Below, piece after piece: positions 1 through 5,051 of a stretch of 6,221 nt of DNA. Source of the DNA: Deltaproteobacteria bacterium (GTDB taxonomy: Bacteria > Desulfobacterota > Desulfobaccia > Desulfobaccales > 0-14-0-80-60-11). The stretch's first letter is position 1. The number at the start of each line of letters is the position of its first letter. Position numbers and translations under genes: made by a program. Under the pieces are notes generated by a model, which had not been told where the DNA came from, did no database searches, and worked only from the letters and a program-made list of their open reading frames with translations. The DNA lies in contig VGSO01000183.1 in NCBI GenBank assembly GCA_016874945.1, forward strand, positions 1-6,221, read 5' to 3'.

Positions 1-490
1 CTTGCTGAAACACGGTCTCCGTGAGGCTCAAGGCGCCCCGGATGGCGGCCAGTTCCACCGGGGCTTTCACCTCCCGCAGTTCTTCCACCACCCCTTCCAG
101 GGGGAGCCACTCCACCTCCAGACCGGCTTCCTGGACCACCCGGGTCAGGCGCTGGTACTGGCGGCAGGTGAAATGCGCTTCTTCAAAGCCCAGGCGCCGC
201 AGTCCCAAATCCCTTAAATAATCCGGCAGGATTTTGGCCAGGCTTTCTTTGTAGACCACCACCTCAAAGGACGTCACTTCCTGCTCGGCCCACACCTTAT
301 ATCGGAAGTCGGTGAACAGCAAGGCCCGCTCCGGCGCGATGAGGAGCATGCCCCAGTCCGGGTCGTCCGCGGTGAAGCCGCTGACATAGCGGCGGTTGGC
401 CGGCCCGGCCACCAGGAGGCCTTCCGCGCCCTTGGCGGCCAGCAGGCTGCGTAAGGCAGGCAATCGCGCTTCAATAACTTTTCTGAACAT
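1..490 (-). CDS. Xaa-Pro aminopeptidase (M24 family), N-terminal part, truncated by window edge
   Basis: The minus strand is open from the ATG at 490-488 to the left edge and gives 163 residues starting MFRKVIEARLPALRSLLAAK. This is the creatinase/prolidase N-terminal domain of metallo-aminopeptidases that remove N-terminal residues preceding proline. Visible family marks are N32-R-R-Y-V-S-G-F (the NxxYxSGF element), L58-F-T-D-F-R-Y64, and E138-L-R-E-V-K-A-P144 with the following helix, which normally leads into the pita-bread catalytic domain. The metal ligands (D, D, H, E, E) would lie to the left of the window and cannot be checked. Start choice is uncertain. The 490 start fits the family but has no Shine-Dalgarno sequence at normal distance (GGAG is 17 bases away). 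An in-frame ATG at 538-536 has AGGA 8 bases upstream and would add 16 residues that do not look like the family. The gene is divergent from the beta-propeller gene. It is probably cytoplasmic, as no signal peptide is seen. The family call is firm; the exact member (PepP or PepQ type) is open. Confidence 0.87.
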   Translation of the reverse strand, partial: MFRKVIEARLPALRSLLAAKGAEGLLVAGPANRRYVSGFTADDPDWGMLLIAPERALLFTDFRYKVWAEQEVTSFEVVVYKESLAKILPDYLRDLGLRRLGFEEAHFTCRQYQRLTRVVQEAGLEVEWLPLEGVVEELREVKAPVELAAIRGALSLTETVFQQ

Positions 491-640
491 ATGATGATTT
501 TTAAAAACTCCAGAGCAGAAATCAACTCTAAAGATCATGGTAATTTTCCTGATGCCATAATCTATGACGGTGCTGGCCTGGGGTTCATCCGCGGCCGCCA
601 ACTGTGGAATTTTCGAACAAATGGGATGGCATGCATGATA

Positions 641-656
641 TTTTTTTATAAAAAAA
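641..656. repeat. Perfect 16-bp A/T palindrome in the divergent spacer
   Basis: TTTTTTTATAAAAAAA is its own reverse complement. It lies in the 253-base spacer between two divergent genes, directly against the -35 candidate of the downstream gene. It could act as an UP-element-like A/T tract or a protein-binding site. It could also simply be the low-melting part of the spacer. The rest of the spacer (491-743) holds no gene I can support. Confidence 0.5.
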
Positions 657-685
657 TTGTTTTTCAGCCGTGGTAGTGCTATCTT
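657..685 (+). promoter_or_regulatory. Candidate sigma70 promoter with extended -10 for the beta-propeller gene
   Basis: TTGTTT (657-662) is followed after 17 bases by TATCTT (680-685). A TG at 677-678 gives the TGn extended -10 form. Only 3/6 and 4/6 consensus bases match, but spacing and extension are right and a palindromic A/T tract lies immediately upstream. Predicted transcription would begin near 692, leaving a leader of about 50 bases that ends in GGAGG (731-735), 8 bases before the ATG at 744. Confidence 0.35.
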
Positions 686-743
686 TCCTGCCCAAGAGCG
701 ATTTCCCAACTTTACTAGCTTACGGGGGACGGAGGTCTAAGCA

Positions 744-2153
744 ATGCATAGGAAAAGGCCGTTTGCCCACGGCAGGACTTTTATATTTCTGAACCTAAGC
801 TGGATTTGCGCCCTGCTCGGCGTTCTCGTTTCCCCGGACCTCGGGCTGGCCCAAGTGCAGACAGCCTGGGTGGCCCGGTTCAAAGGGGCCTATGGCAAGA
901 CCGAACCTTCGGCCCTGGCCCTGGACGGCCAGGGGAACGTCTATGTAACCGGTGGGTCCCGGACGGCCAACGGCTTCGCAGATTATTTCACCCTTAAATA
1001 CAATAACGCCGGCAGCCAACGCTGGGCGCGCTTTTACAACGGCTTGACCAGCAGCCATGATGACTACGATTGCGCCCGCGCCATTGCCGTGGACGGTCAA
1101 GGCCAGGTTTATGTTACGGGGCAATCGAGCGGCACCGGCGATAATTTCAGTGACTACCTCACCCTCAAATACAGCTCCGCGGGCGCCCGCCTCTGGACCA
1201 AGCGGTACAATGGCCCCCAAAAGAGCATCGACGTCGCCAGAGCCCTGGCCGTAGATAGCCAGGGCAACATCTGCGTCACCGGCGAGTCCGCCGGGCTCGT
1301 GAATAATGTAGATACCGGCTTTGACATTGCCACCCTTAAATACAGCCCCACGGGACAGTTGCTGTGGCTTCGCCGCCACGCCACATTTCTCTCTTACAGA
1401 AAGGATGTAACTGACGGCGGCCATGCCGTCGCGGTGGACCAGCAAGATAATGTCTATGTAACCGGTGAATCGGCCTGGAAGTGCGTCACCTTGAAGTACA
1501 GCCCCGGTGGGCAGCGCCAGTGGGTGCGCTATTATGCCGGCCCTACCGGGGCTTACGGCTCCGCGGCCTCGGCTCTGGCCGTTGACGCCCAGGGCTACGC
1601 CTATGTCACGGGCAGAAGTTCCTCGGGTAAAGATATTTATGACTGGGACTACGTAACTATCAAATACAGTCCCAGCGGCCAACAGTTATGGGTGGCGCGC
1701 TACGACGGACCCGCCAGCGACATGGACTTGGCCGCGGCCATCGCGGTGGATGGCCAGGGAAACGTTTATGTCACCGGCCACTCCTATGACAACGACTCCA
1801 AATTTGATTACGCCACGGTCAAATATGGTCCCAACGGCAAAGAGCTTTGGGTGCGCCGTTACAACGGCCCGGGCAACGATAATGATGAAGCCCGGGCCAT
1901 CGCCCTGGACGCCCAGGGCAACGCGTACGTGACCGGCTACTCCAAGGGGCTGGAGTATGGCTATGCCTGGAGCGATTACGCCACCATTAAATACAGTCCC
2001 GACGGCGAGGAACTCTGGGTGGCCCGATATGATGGGCCGGGAAGTTTCTCTTCCGACCAGGCCACGGCCCTCAAGGTGGACGCCCAGGGCAACGTCTATG
2101 TGACCGGCATCTCGGGTAAAGATTGTGTCACCATTAAATATACCCAACCATGA
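744..2153 (+). CDS. Secreted SBBP-type beta-propeller repeat protein
   Basis: 469 residues, with a strong GGAGG 8 bases before the ATG. Residues 1-36 look like a signal peptide: a basic start (HRKR), a hydrophobic core around FLNLSWICALLGVLV, and a likely cleavage after GLA at residues 34-36. The mature part consists entirely of eight imperfect units of 52-57 residues. Each unit has the pattern W-V-x-R-Y-x-G-P, then A-x-A-V-D-x-Q-G-N-V-Y-V-T-G, then D-Y-x-T-x-K-Y-S-P-x-G. The units begin at W42, W94, W151, W208, W260, W316, W369 and W425. The last ends KYTQP without the G-x-x-L strand, and the first begins with a bare WVARF strand, which suggests ring closure between the termini (inference). 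SBBP repeats occur in exported bacterial proteins; no ligand or enzymatic function is known to me. There is no anchor, autotransporter or sorting domain, so it is probably periplasmic or released. It stands alone with its own promoter region. The repeat assignment is very secure; the function is unknown. Confidence 0.93.
   Translation: MHRKRPFAHGRTFIFLNLSWICALLGVLVSPDLGLAQVQTAWVARFKGAYGKTEPSALALDGQGNVYVTGGSRTANGFADYFTLKYNNAGSQRWARFYNGLTSSHDDYDCARAIAVDGQGQVYVTGQSSGTGDNFSDYLTLKYSSAGARLWTKRYNGPQKSIDVARALAVDSQGNICVTGESAGLVNNVDTGFDIATLKYSPTGQLLWLRRHATFLSYRKDVTDGGHAVAVDQQDNVYVTGESAWKCVTLKYSPGGQRQWVRYYAGPTGAYGSAASALAVDAQGYAYVTGRSSSGKDIYDWDYVTIKYSPSGQQLWVARYDGPASDMDLAAAIAVDGQGNVYVTGHSYDNDSKFDYATVKYGPNGKELWVRRYNGPGNDNDEARAIALDAQGNAYVTGYSKGLEYGYAWSDYATIKYSPDGEELWVARYDGPGSFSSDQATALKVDAQGNVYVTGISGKDCVTIKYTQP
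867..2150 (+). repeat. Eight tandem coding repeats (beta-propeller blades)
   Basis: Eight in-frame units of about 156-171 bp encode the blades described for the surrounding gene. The best conserved DNA core encodes V-D-x-Q-G-N-V-Y-V-T-G and recurs with many synonymous differences. The units are therefore old and have diverged; they are not a recent amplification. Blade 4 is the most degenerate in this core (DQQDNVYVTG) and lacks the D-Y pair before T-L-K-Y. Confidence 0.85.
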
Positions 2154-2345
2154 AGGCCGGCCTGGAACCAAGACCATCATGAGACCTCAGCGAGATTATA
2201 GGGAAAACGGCAGAATGCCCGTCGCTCGTCACGATAGCCTTTGAGCGTTTTAGCGCCCTCCAGAAAGCCACCATCTTAAGGAGTTAATTTCTACTGGGAG
2301 ATTCTTAATCTCTCTCGGCGAAAAGATAGGTTTAAGGGACTTTTG
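2154..2345. other. Non-coding spacer without a recognised gene
   Basis: The stretch after the beta-propeller stop has no supported reading frame and no clear T-tailed terminator. It contains small potential stems: GGCA-GAA-TGCC at 2209-2219, possibly enclosed by AGCGA (2189-2193) with TCGCT (2222-2226), and GAGATT-CTT-AATCTC at 2298-2312. An orphan AAGGAG (2278-2283) is not followed by a usable start. It could hold remnants or an unrecognised structured RNA, but nothing identifies one. Confidence 0.4.
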
Positions 2346-2374
2346 TTGACAATGGTTATGGAAGAGATTACTAT
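2346..2374 (+). promoter_or_regulatory. Strong sigma70-type promoter upstream of the HAD phosphatase gene
   Basis: A perfect -35 hexamer TTGACA (2346-2351) is followed by exactly 17 bases and TACTAT (2369-2374, 4/6 matches). The surroundings are AT-rich, in contrast to the GC-rich genes. Transcription should start near 2381, giving a leader of about 60 bases. An alternative -10, TATAAA at 2372-2377, has a less suitable 20-base spacing. Confidence 0.65.
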
Positions 2375-2400
2375 AAACATTCAATTTTTAGTGAGATTTA

Positions 2401-2436
2401 TCCCTCAAAGGGACCAATTCTTAAAGGAACCCCCTT
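2401..2436 (+). promoter_or_regulatory. Possible leader hairpins around the HAD ribosome binding site
   Basis: TCCCT-CAA-AGGGA (2401-2413) is a perfect 5-bp stem with a 3-base loop. AAGG (2424-2427), part of the ribosome binding site AAAGGA, can pair with CCTT (2433-2436). AAGGG (2408-2412) could pair instead with CCCTT (2432-2436), which would exclude both and free the site. All stems are short, so this is a suggestion and not a recognised riboswitch. Confidence 0.2.
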
Positions 2437-2440
2437 CATT

Positions 2441-3064
2441 TTGCTGAAACTGGTGGCTTTTGACTGCGACGGGGTGCTGTTCGATTCCCGGGGGGCCAAT
2501 GAAGGCTTTTACAACGCCATTCTGGCCCATTTCGGCCGCGCTCCCATGGGGCCGGCCGCGGTGGATTACGTGCACAGTCATACCGTATGGGAGTCGTTGG
2601 AGCACATCTTCCAGGATTATGAGGACCTGCCGGAAGCCCGGCAATATGTCCGCACCCTGGACTACAGCCCCTTCATCCCCCTGATGGTGGAAGAGCCCCA
2701 CCTGCGGGAGTTTTTACAGTTTTTGCGTCCGGGGTGTTTCACCGCCCTGGCCACCAACCGCTCCACCACCACCCGGGCGGTGCTGATTTATCACGGGCTG
2801 GAAGACTACTTCGACCTGGTGGTGTCGGCCCAGGATGTGAGCCGTCCCAAGCCCGACCCCGAGGCTTTTGGGCGCATCCTAAATCACTTCCGCCTGCAGC
2901 CCGAGGAAGCCATTTATATCGGCGATTCCCGGGTGGACGAGGAATTCGCCCGGCGCTCCGGAGTGCGTCTGGTGGCCTATCGCAACCCGGAGTTAAGCGC
3001 GGCTTATTACCTGGACTCCTTCGCGCAAGGCCCGGATTTAATTAAAGAACTCCGGGGCCGGTGA
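2441..3064 (+). CDS. HAD-superfamily hydrolase, phosphoglycolate phosphatase-like
   Basis: 207 residues from a TTG start with AAGGA (2424-2428) 12 bases upstream. TTG is chosen because motif I follows at the usual distance and no ATG or GTG is placed better. All four HAD motifs are present: D8-C-D10-G-V-L-F-D (nucleophile D8, acid/base D10), T105-N in LATNRSTTT (motif II), K137-P-D-P (motif III), and G161-D162-S-x-x-D166 (motif IV, Mg2+ binding). Residues about 15-90 form the helical cap typical of subfamily I. The family hydrolyses phosphate monoesters through an aspartyl-phosphate in the cytoplasm. The overall pattern resembles phosphoglycolate or beta-phosphoglucomutase-like enzymes, but the substrate cannot be read from the sequence. 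It has its own strong promoter; rubredoxin follows after 111 bases on the same strand. Family confidence is high, substrate confidence low. Confidence 0.9.
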   Translation: MLKLVAFDCDGVLFDSRGANEGFYNAILAHFGRAPMGPAAVDYVHSHTVWESLEHIFQDYEDLPEARQYVRTLDYSPFIPLMVEEPHLREFLQFLRPGCFTALATNRSTTTRAVLIYHGLEDYFDLVVSAQDVSRPKPDPEAFGRILNHFRLQPEEAIYIGDSRVDEEFARRSGVRLVAYRNPELSAAYYLDSFAQGPDLIKELRGR

Positions 3065-3073
3065 GCGCCCCGG
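3052..3073 (+). terminator. GC-rich hairpin across the HAD stop codon (no T-tract)
   Basis: CCGGGGC (3052-3058) and GCCCCGG (3067-3073) form a perfect 7-bp stem. The 8-base loop contains the TGA stop (3062-3064). It lacks a following T run, so it is not a classic intrinsic terminator. It may protect the 3' end, attenuate transcription or simply be a strong local structure. Confidence 0.4.
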
Positions 3074-3111
3074 TATGAGGCGCCGCACCTAGGGAGAACC
3101 AAAGGAAAAAT

Positions 3112-3126
3112 GTGCGCGGTGCGCAC
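3112..3126. repeat. Perfect inverted repeat in the HAD-rubredoxin spacer
   Basis: GTGCGC-GGT-GCGCAC is a 6-bp perfect inverted repeat with a 3-base loop, located 50 bases before the rubredoxin start. There is no T run, so termination is unlikely. A hairpin in the leader or a small operator are both possible. Confidence 0.4.
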
Positions 3127-3134
3127 CTACATTA

Positions 3135-3162
3135 ACTCGAAACTTGAAACTCGAAACTCGCA
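3135..3162 (+). repeat. Four tandem 7-bp repeats abutting the rubredoxin ribosome binding site
   Basis: The units are ACTCGAA, ACTTGAA, ACTCGAA and ACTCGCA, back to back. The last base overlaps the ribosome binding site AAAGGAG (3162-3168). It is too short and regular for CRISPR and behaves as a microsatellite-like array in an untranslated leader. Confidence 0.75.
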
Positions 3163-3175
3163 AAGGAGCAATCTT

Positions 3176-3337
3176 ATGAAAAAATACCGGTGTGAAATCT
3201 GCGGCTACATCTATGACCCGGCCCAAGGGGACCCGGACAACGACATTCCCCCCGGCACCCCCTTTGAAAACCTGCCGGATGATTGGGTCTGTCCCATTTG
3301 CGGCGCCGGCAAAGACCAGTTTGAACCGGCGGACTAA
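3176..3337 (+). CDS. Rubredoxin
   Basis: 53 residues beginning MKKYRCEICGYIYDP, the standard length for a single-domain rubredoxin. Four cysteines in two knuckles, C6-x-x-C9-G and C39-P-x-C42-G, bind one iron as Fe(Cys)4. The aromatic and loop residues typical of the family (Y4, Y11, Y13, F30, W37, F49) and the P-P-G-T-P-F-E-N-L-P-D-D-W segment are all present. It carries single electrons in the cytoplasm, commonly to rubrerythrin, superoxide reductase or oxygen-reducing flavodiiron proteins in anaerobes; no such partner is in this window. AAAGGAG lies 7 bases before the ATG. An in-frame upstream ATG at 3110, itself preceded by AAGGA, would add 22 residues encoded by the inverted and heptamer repeats. 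Rubredoxins do not have that extension, so the 3176 start is preferred. Confidence 0.97.
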   Translation: MKKYRCEICGYIYDPAQGDPDNDIPPGTPFENLPDDWVCPICGAGKDQFEPAD

Positions 3338-3352
3338 CCGCCCTCCTTTTTT
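3328..3352 (+). terminator. Probable weak intrinsic terminator after rubredoxin
   Basis: GGCGG (3328-3332) pairs with CCGCC (3338-3342) around a 5-base loop that contains the TAA stop. CTCC and then six T residues (3347-3352) follow. The stem is short and the T run is offset by four bases, so termination is probably partial and the signal peptidase gene may still receive read-through. Confidence 0.45.
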
Positions 3353-3390
3353 ATATCTACTTTTGTTAATTAGGTTAATGCCATCTCATC

Positions 3391-4120
3391 ATGGATGTGA
3401 AAAAACCGCAGACCAAAGGGGGGGGCAACCCCCGGGGACCGCGCAAGTCCCTGATCCGGGAGTACGGCGAGGCCCTGGTCATTCGCCCTGGTGTTGGCCC
3501 TGATTATCCGGGCTTTCCTGGTGCAGGCCTTTTCCATTCCTTCCGGGTCCATGCAGCCCACCCTGCTCATCGGCGACTACCTGCTGGTAAACAAGTTCGG
3601 CTACGGCATCCGCAACCCCTTAACCAACAAAATCTGGATATCCCTGGCCCAGCCCCAGCGGGGAGACATAGTGGTCTTTATTTTCCCCCAGGATCCCAGC
3701 AAGGACTATATCAAGCGGGTGGTGGGGGTTCCCGGCGATAAGGTCCAGGTCATCAACAAAAAGGTCTATGTCAACGGTAAAGAATTGGAAGCCCCTTACG
3801 CCGCGTATGCCGATAACATCATGATTCCGGCCGGCCAGTCCACCCGTGACAATTTCGGCCCTGTCGTGGTGCCCCCGGACTCTTATTTCGTCATGGGGGA
3901 TAACCGGGACCAGAGCTATGATTCCCGCTTTTGGGGTTTTGTCCCCGATACGTCTCTCCGGGGCAAGGCCTTTATCATCTATTTTTCCTGGGAAGGGCGG
4001 CTTGGCTCCACCTTTTTGCCTGCTCTGGCAAGCGGGTTCAAAGGTTTGGTCACCAAATTTTCCTGGGATTCCGAGAATTTTCGGGTGCGATGGGGCCGCC
4101 TCGGCAAGCTCATCCAGTGA
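3391..4120 (+). CDS. lepB: Type I signal peptidase, reading frame broken by a single-base insertion near 3482
   Basis: Leader peptidase cleaves signal peptides from exported proteins and is anchored in the inner membrane. The N-terminus (MDVKKPQTKGGGNPRGPRK, then SLIREYGEALV) is in the frame of the ATG at 3391. The rest is one frame over, from LALIIRAFLVQAFSIPSGSM to the TGA at 4120. Dropping one T at 3482/3483 joins them as EALV-I-A-L-V-LALIIRAF, a normal signal-anchor helix, and gives 242 residues. Every family box is in the second frame. Numbered from the GTG at 3491, the catalytic Ser is S20 in IPSGSM and the catalytic Lys is K75 in YIKRVVGVPGD. G136-D-N-R-D-Q-S-Y-D-S-R-F-W-G-F-V-P is box E. 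A protein starting at GTG 3491 would lack half the membrane anchor. An extra segment near residues 168-192 is discussed separately. The ribosome binding site is poor (AGG 16 bases upstream). The stop overlaps the next gene. The family is certain; it is unclear whether the frameshift is real or a sequencing error. Confidence 0.9.
3983..4068 (+). repeat. 11-bp direct repeat bounding a 25-codon insertion in the signal peptidase gene
   Basis: TTTTCCTGGGA occurs at 3983-3993 and 4058-4068, exactly 75 bp apart and in the same frame, each time encoding F-S-W. The segment between (residues about 168-192 from the 3491 start) has no counterpart that I recognise in ordinary signal peptidases. Confidence 0.6.
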
Positions 4121-5028
4121 GTCGCCTGGCTGCTGCGATTCTGTTGCTGCTCCTGTCCCAGGGATGCGGCCGGGCGGAAAATGGCCCCGTCATCATCTTC
4201 TGCTCTCCCGATTCACCCCGGTTGCGCCAGGCGATCCAGGGTCTTAAAAAGGCCCTGGGGCCGGCGCCGGTGGAAGTCCTCTGCGTTCCGGAATGGGGAG
4301 AGCAGGGGCCGGAAGCATTGCGCCGCCTCCGGACCCGAAGGCCCCGGCTTCTGGTGGTCTTGGGCACCCCGGCCTTGATGTGGACCGCACCCGGGGAAAA
4401 AAAGATTCCCGTGGTCTTCGCCCTGGTGGCCAACCCCTACTTTTCCGGCGCGGCCTATTTTCCCGAAAAGCCGGGGGACCACCAGGAGAACATCACCGGC
4501 ATCGCTTCCCCCACGCCGGTGCGGGCGGCCCTGGAACAGGGGGTCTCCTTGTTGGGGGCGGGAACCTGGGGAATGCTCTGCGACCCCAACGACGGGGTGG
4601 CGGTGGAAATGAAGGAAGGCTTCCTGAAGGAGGCCCCGGCCTTGGGGGTGTGGCCTCTTACCGAGGCCTCCACCGACGCCGCGGGAGACCGCCGGGGATT
4701 GGAGAGTCTTCTGGCCCGCCGGGCCCGGGTCATCTATCTGCCTCCCGCGCCTAGCGCCTCCCGCTATGCTGAGGGGCTCCTGGAAATGGGCCGGAAGGGC
4801 GAAGTGCTGGTGCTGAGCAGCCATCCGGAGATGCGGGACAAGGGCGCGGTGTTGAAAGTCGCCCTGGACTATGAACGCCTGGGGGAGGAAGCCGGGGCCC
4901 TGGCCCAAAGGATTCTCCGGGGCGAGAAACCGGCCCGGATTCCCATTGTGGAGAGCGCGCCCCTGAAGATTGAGGTGGATGAGAGCTTGCTGCAGCGCTG
5001 GAGCGGGTATCCGCCGGGACCCAAATAA
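4117..5028 (+). CDS. ABC-type substrate-binding protein (ABC_sub_bind / TrpX-like family), probable lipoprotein
   Basis: 303 residues from a GTG start whose last two bases overlap the signal peptidase TGA stop (GTGA). No ribosome binding site is obvious, so translation probably depends on the upstream gene. Residues 1-16 are a short export signal (MSRLAAAILLLLLSQG) ending at C17. G16-C17 suggests a lipobox, though S14 and Q15 at -3 and -2 are unusual. The mature part shows the two-lobed periplasmic-binding pattern of this family: VIIFCSPDSPRLRQAI, LLVVLGTPAL, IPVVFALVANP at residues 98-107, NITGIASPTP at 125-134, VIYLPPAPSA, and a C-terminal G-A-V-L-K-V-A-L-D-Y-E-R-L-G-E-E-A-G-A with ILRGEKPARIP. 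Such proteins bind small ligands (for example aromatic amino acids) for an ABC importer, or serve as sensors. No permease or ATPase gene is adjacent, so the partner is elsewhere and the ligand is unknown. Longer upstream starts in this frame lie inside the signal peptidase gene and would bury the signal sequence. Confidence 0.85.
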   Translation: MSRLAAAILLLLLSQGCGRAENGPVIIFCSPDSPRLRQAIQGLKKALGPAPVEVLCVPEWGEQGPEALRRLRTRRPRLLVVLGTPALMWTAPGEKKIPVVFALVANPYFSGAAYFPEKPGDHQENITGIASPTPVRAALEQGVSLLGAGTWGMLCDPNDGVAVEMKEGFLKEAPALGVWPLTEASTDAAGDRRGLESLLARRARVIYLPPAPSASRYAEGLLEMGRKGEVLVLSSHPEMRDKGAVLKVALDYERLGEEAGALAQRILRGEKPARIPIVESAPLKIEVDESLLQRWSGYPPGPK

Positions 5029-5051
5029 AGTTTCTGTGTATTACAAGGACT

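Noticed and set aside
491..676. Small plus-strand open frame of 61 codons in the divergent spacer
   Set aside because: No ribosome binding site, no recognisable pattern, and it runs through the A/T palindrome and promoter region.
795..1682. Long minus-strand open frame of 295 codons opposite the beta-propeller gene
   Set aside because: It is the antisense image of a GC-rich repetitive gene. Its translation shows repeated G/A/V-rich segments that mirror the blades, there is no ribosome binding site, and the plus strand explains the region fully.
2154..2345. Riboswitch or small RNA in the spacer after the beta-propeller gene
   Set aside because: Only short isolated stems are found, and no conserved riboswitch core or T-tailed terminator can be recognised.
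3135..3162. CRISPR array
   Set aside because: Units are 7 bp, contiguous and without spacers, and no cas gene is in the window.
3931..4116. Longer N-terminus for the substrate-binding protein
   Set aside because: It would overlap the signal peptidase catalytic region and place the export signal internally. The GTG at 4117 puts the hydrophobic signal at the true N-terminus and gives the common 4-base overlap.
4213..4908. Minus-strand open frame of 231 codons opposite the substrate-binding gene
   Set aside because: Composition (many P, G, H, Q) and lack of any family pattern mark it as a high-GC shadow frame. The plus strand has a clear binding-protein pattern.
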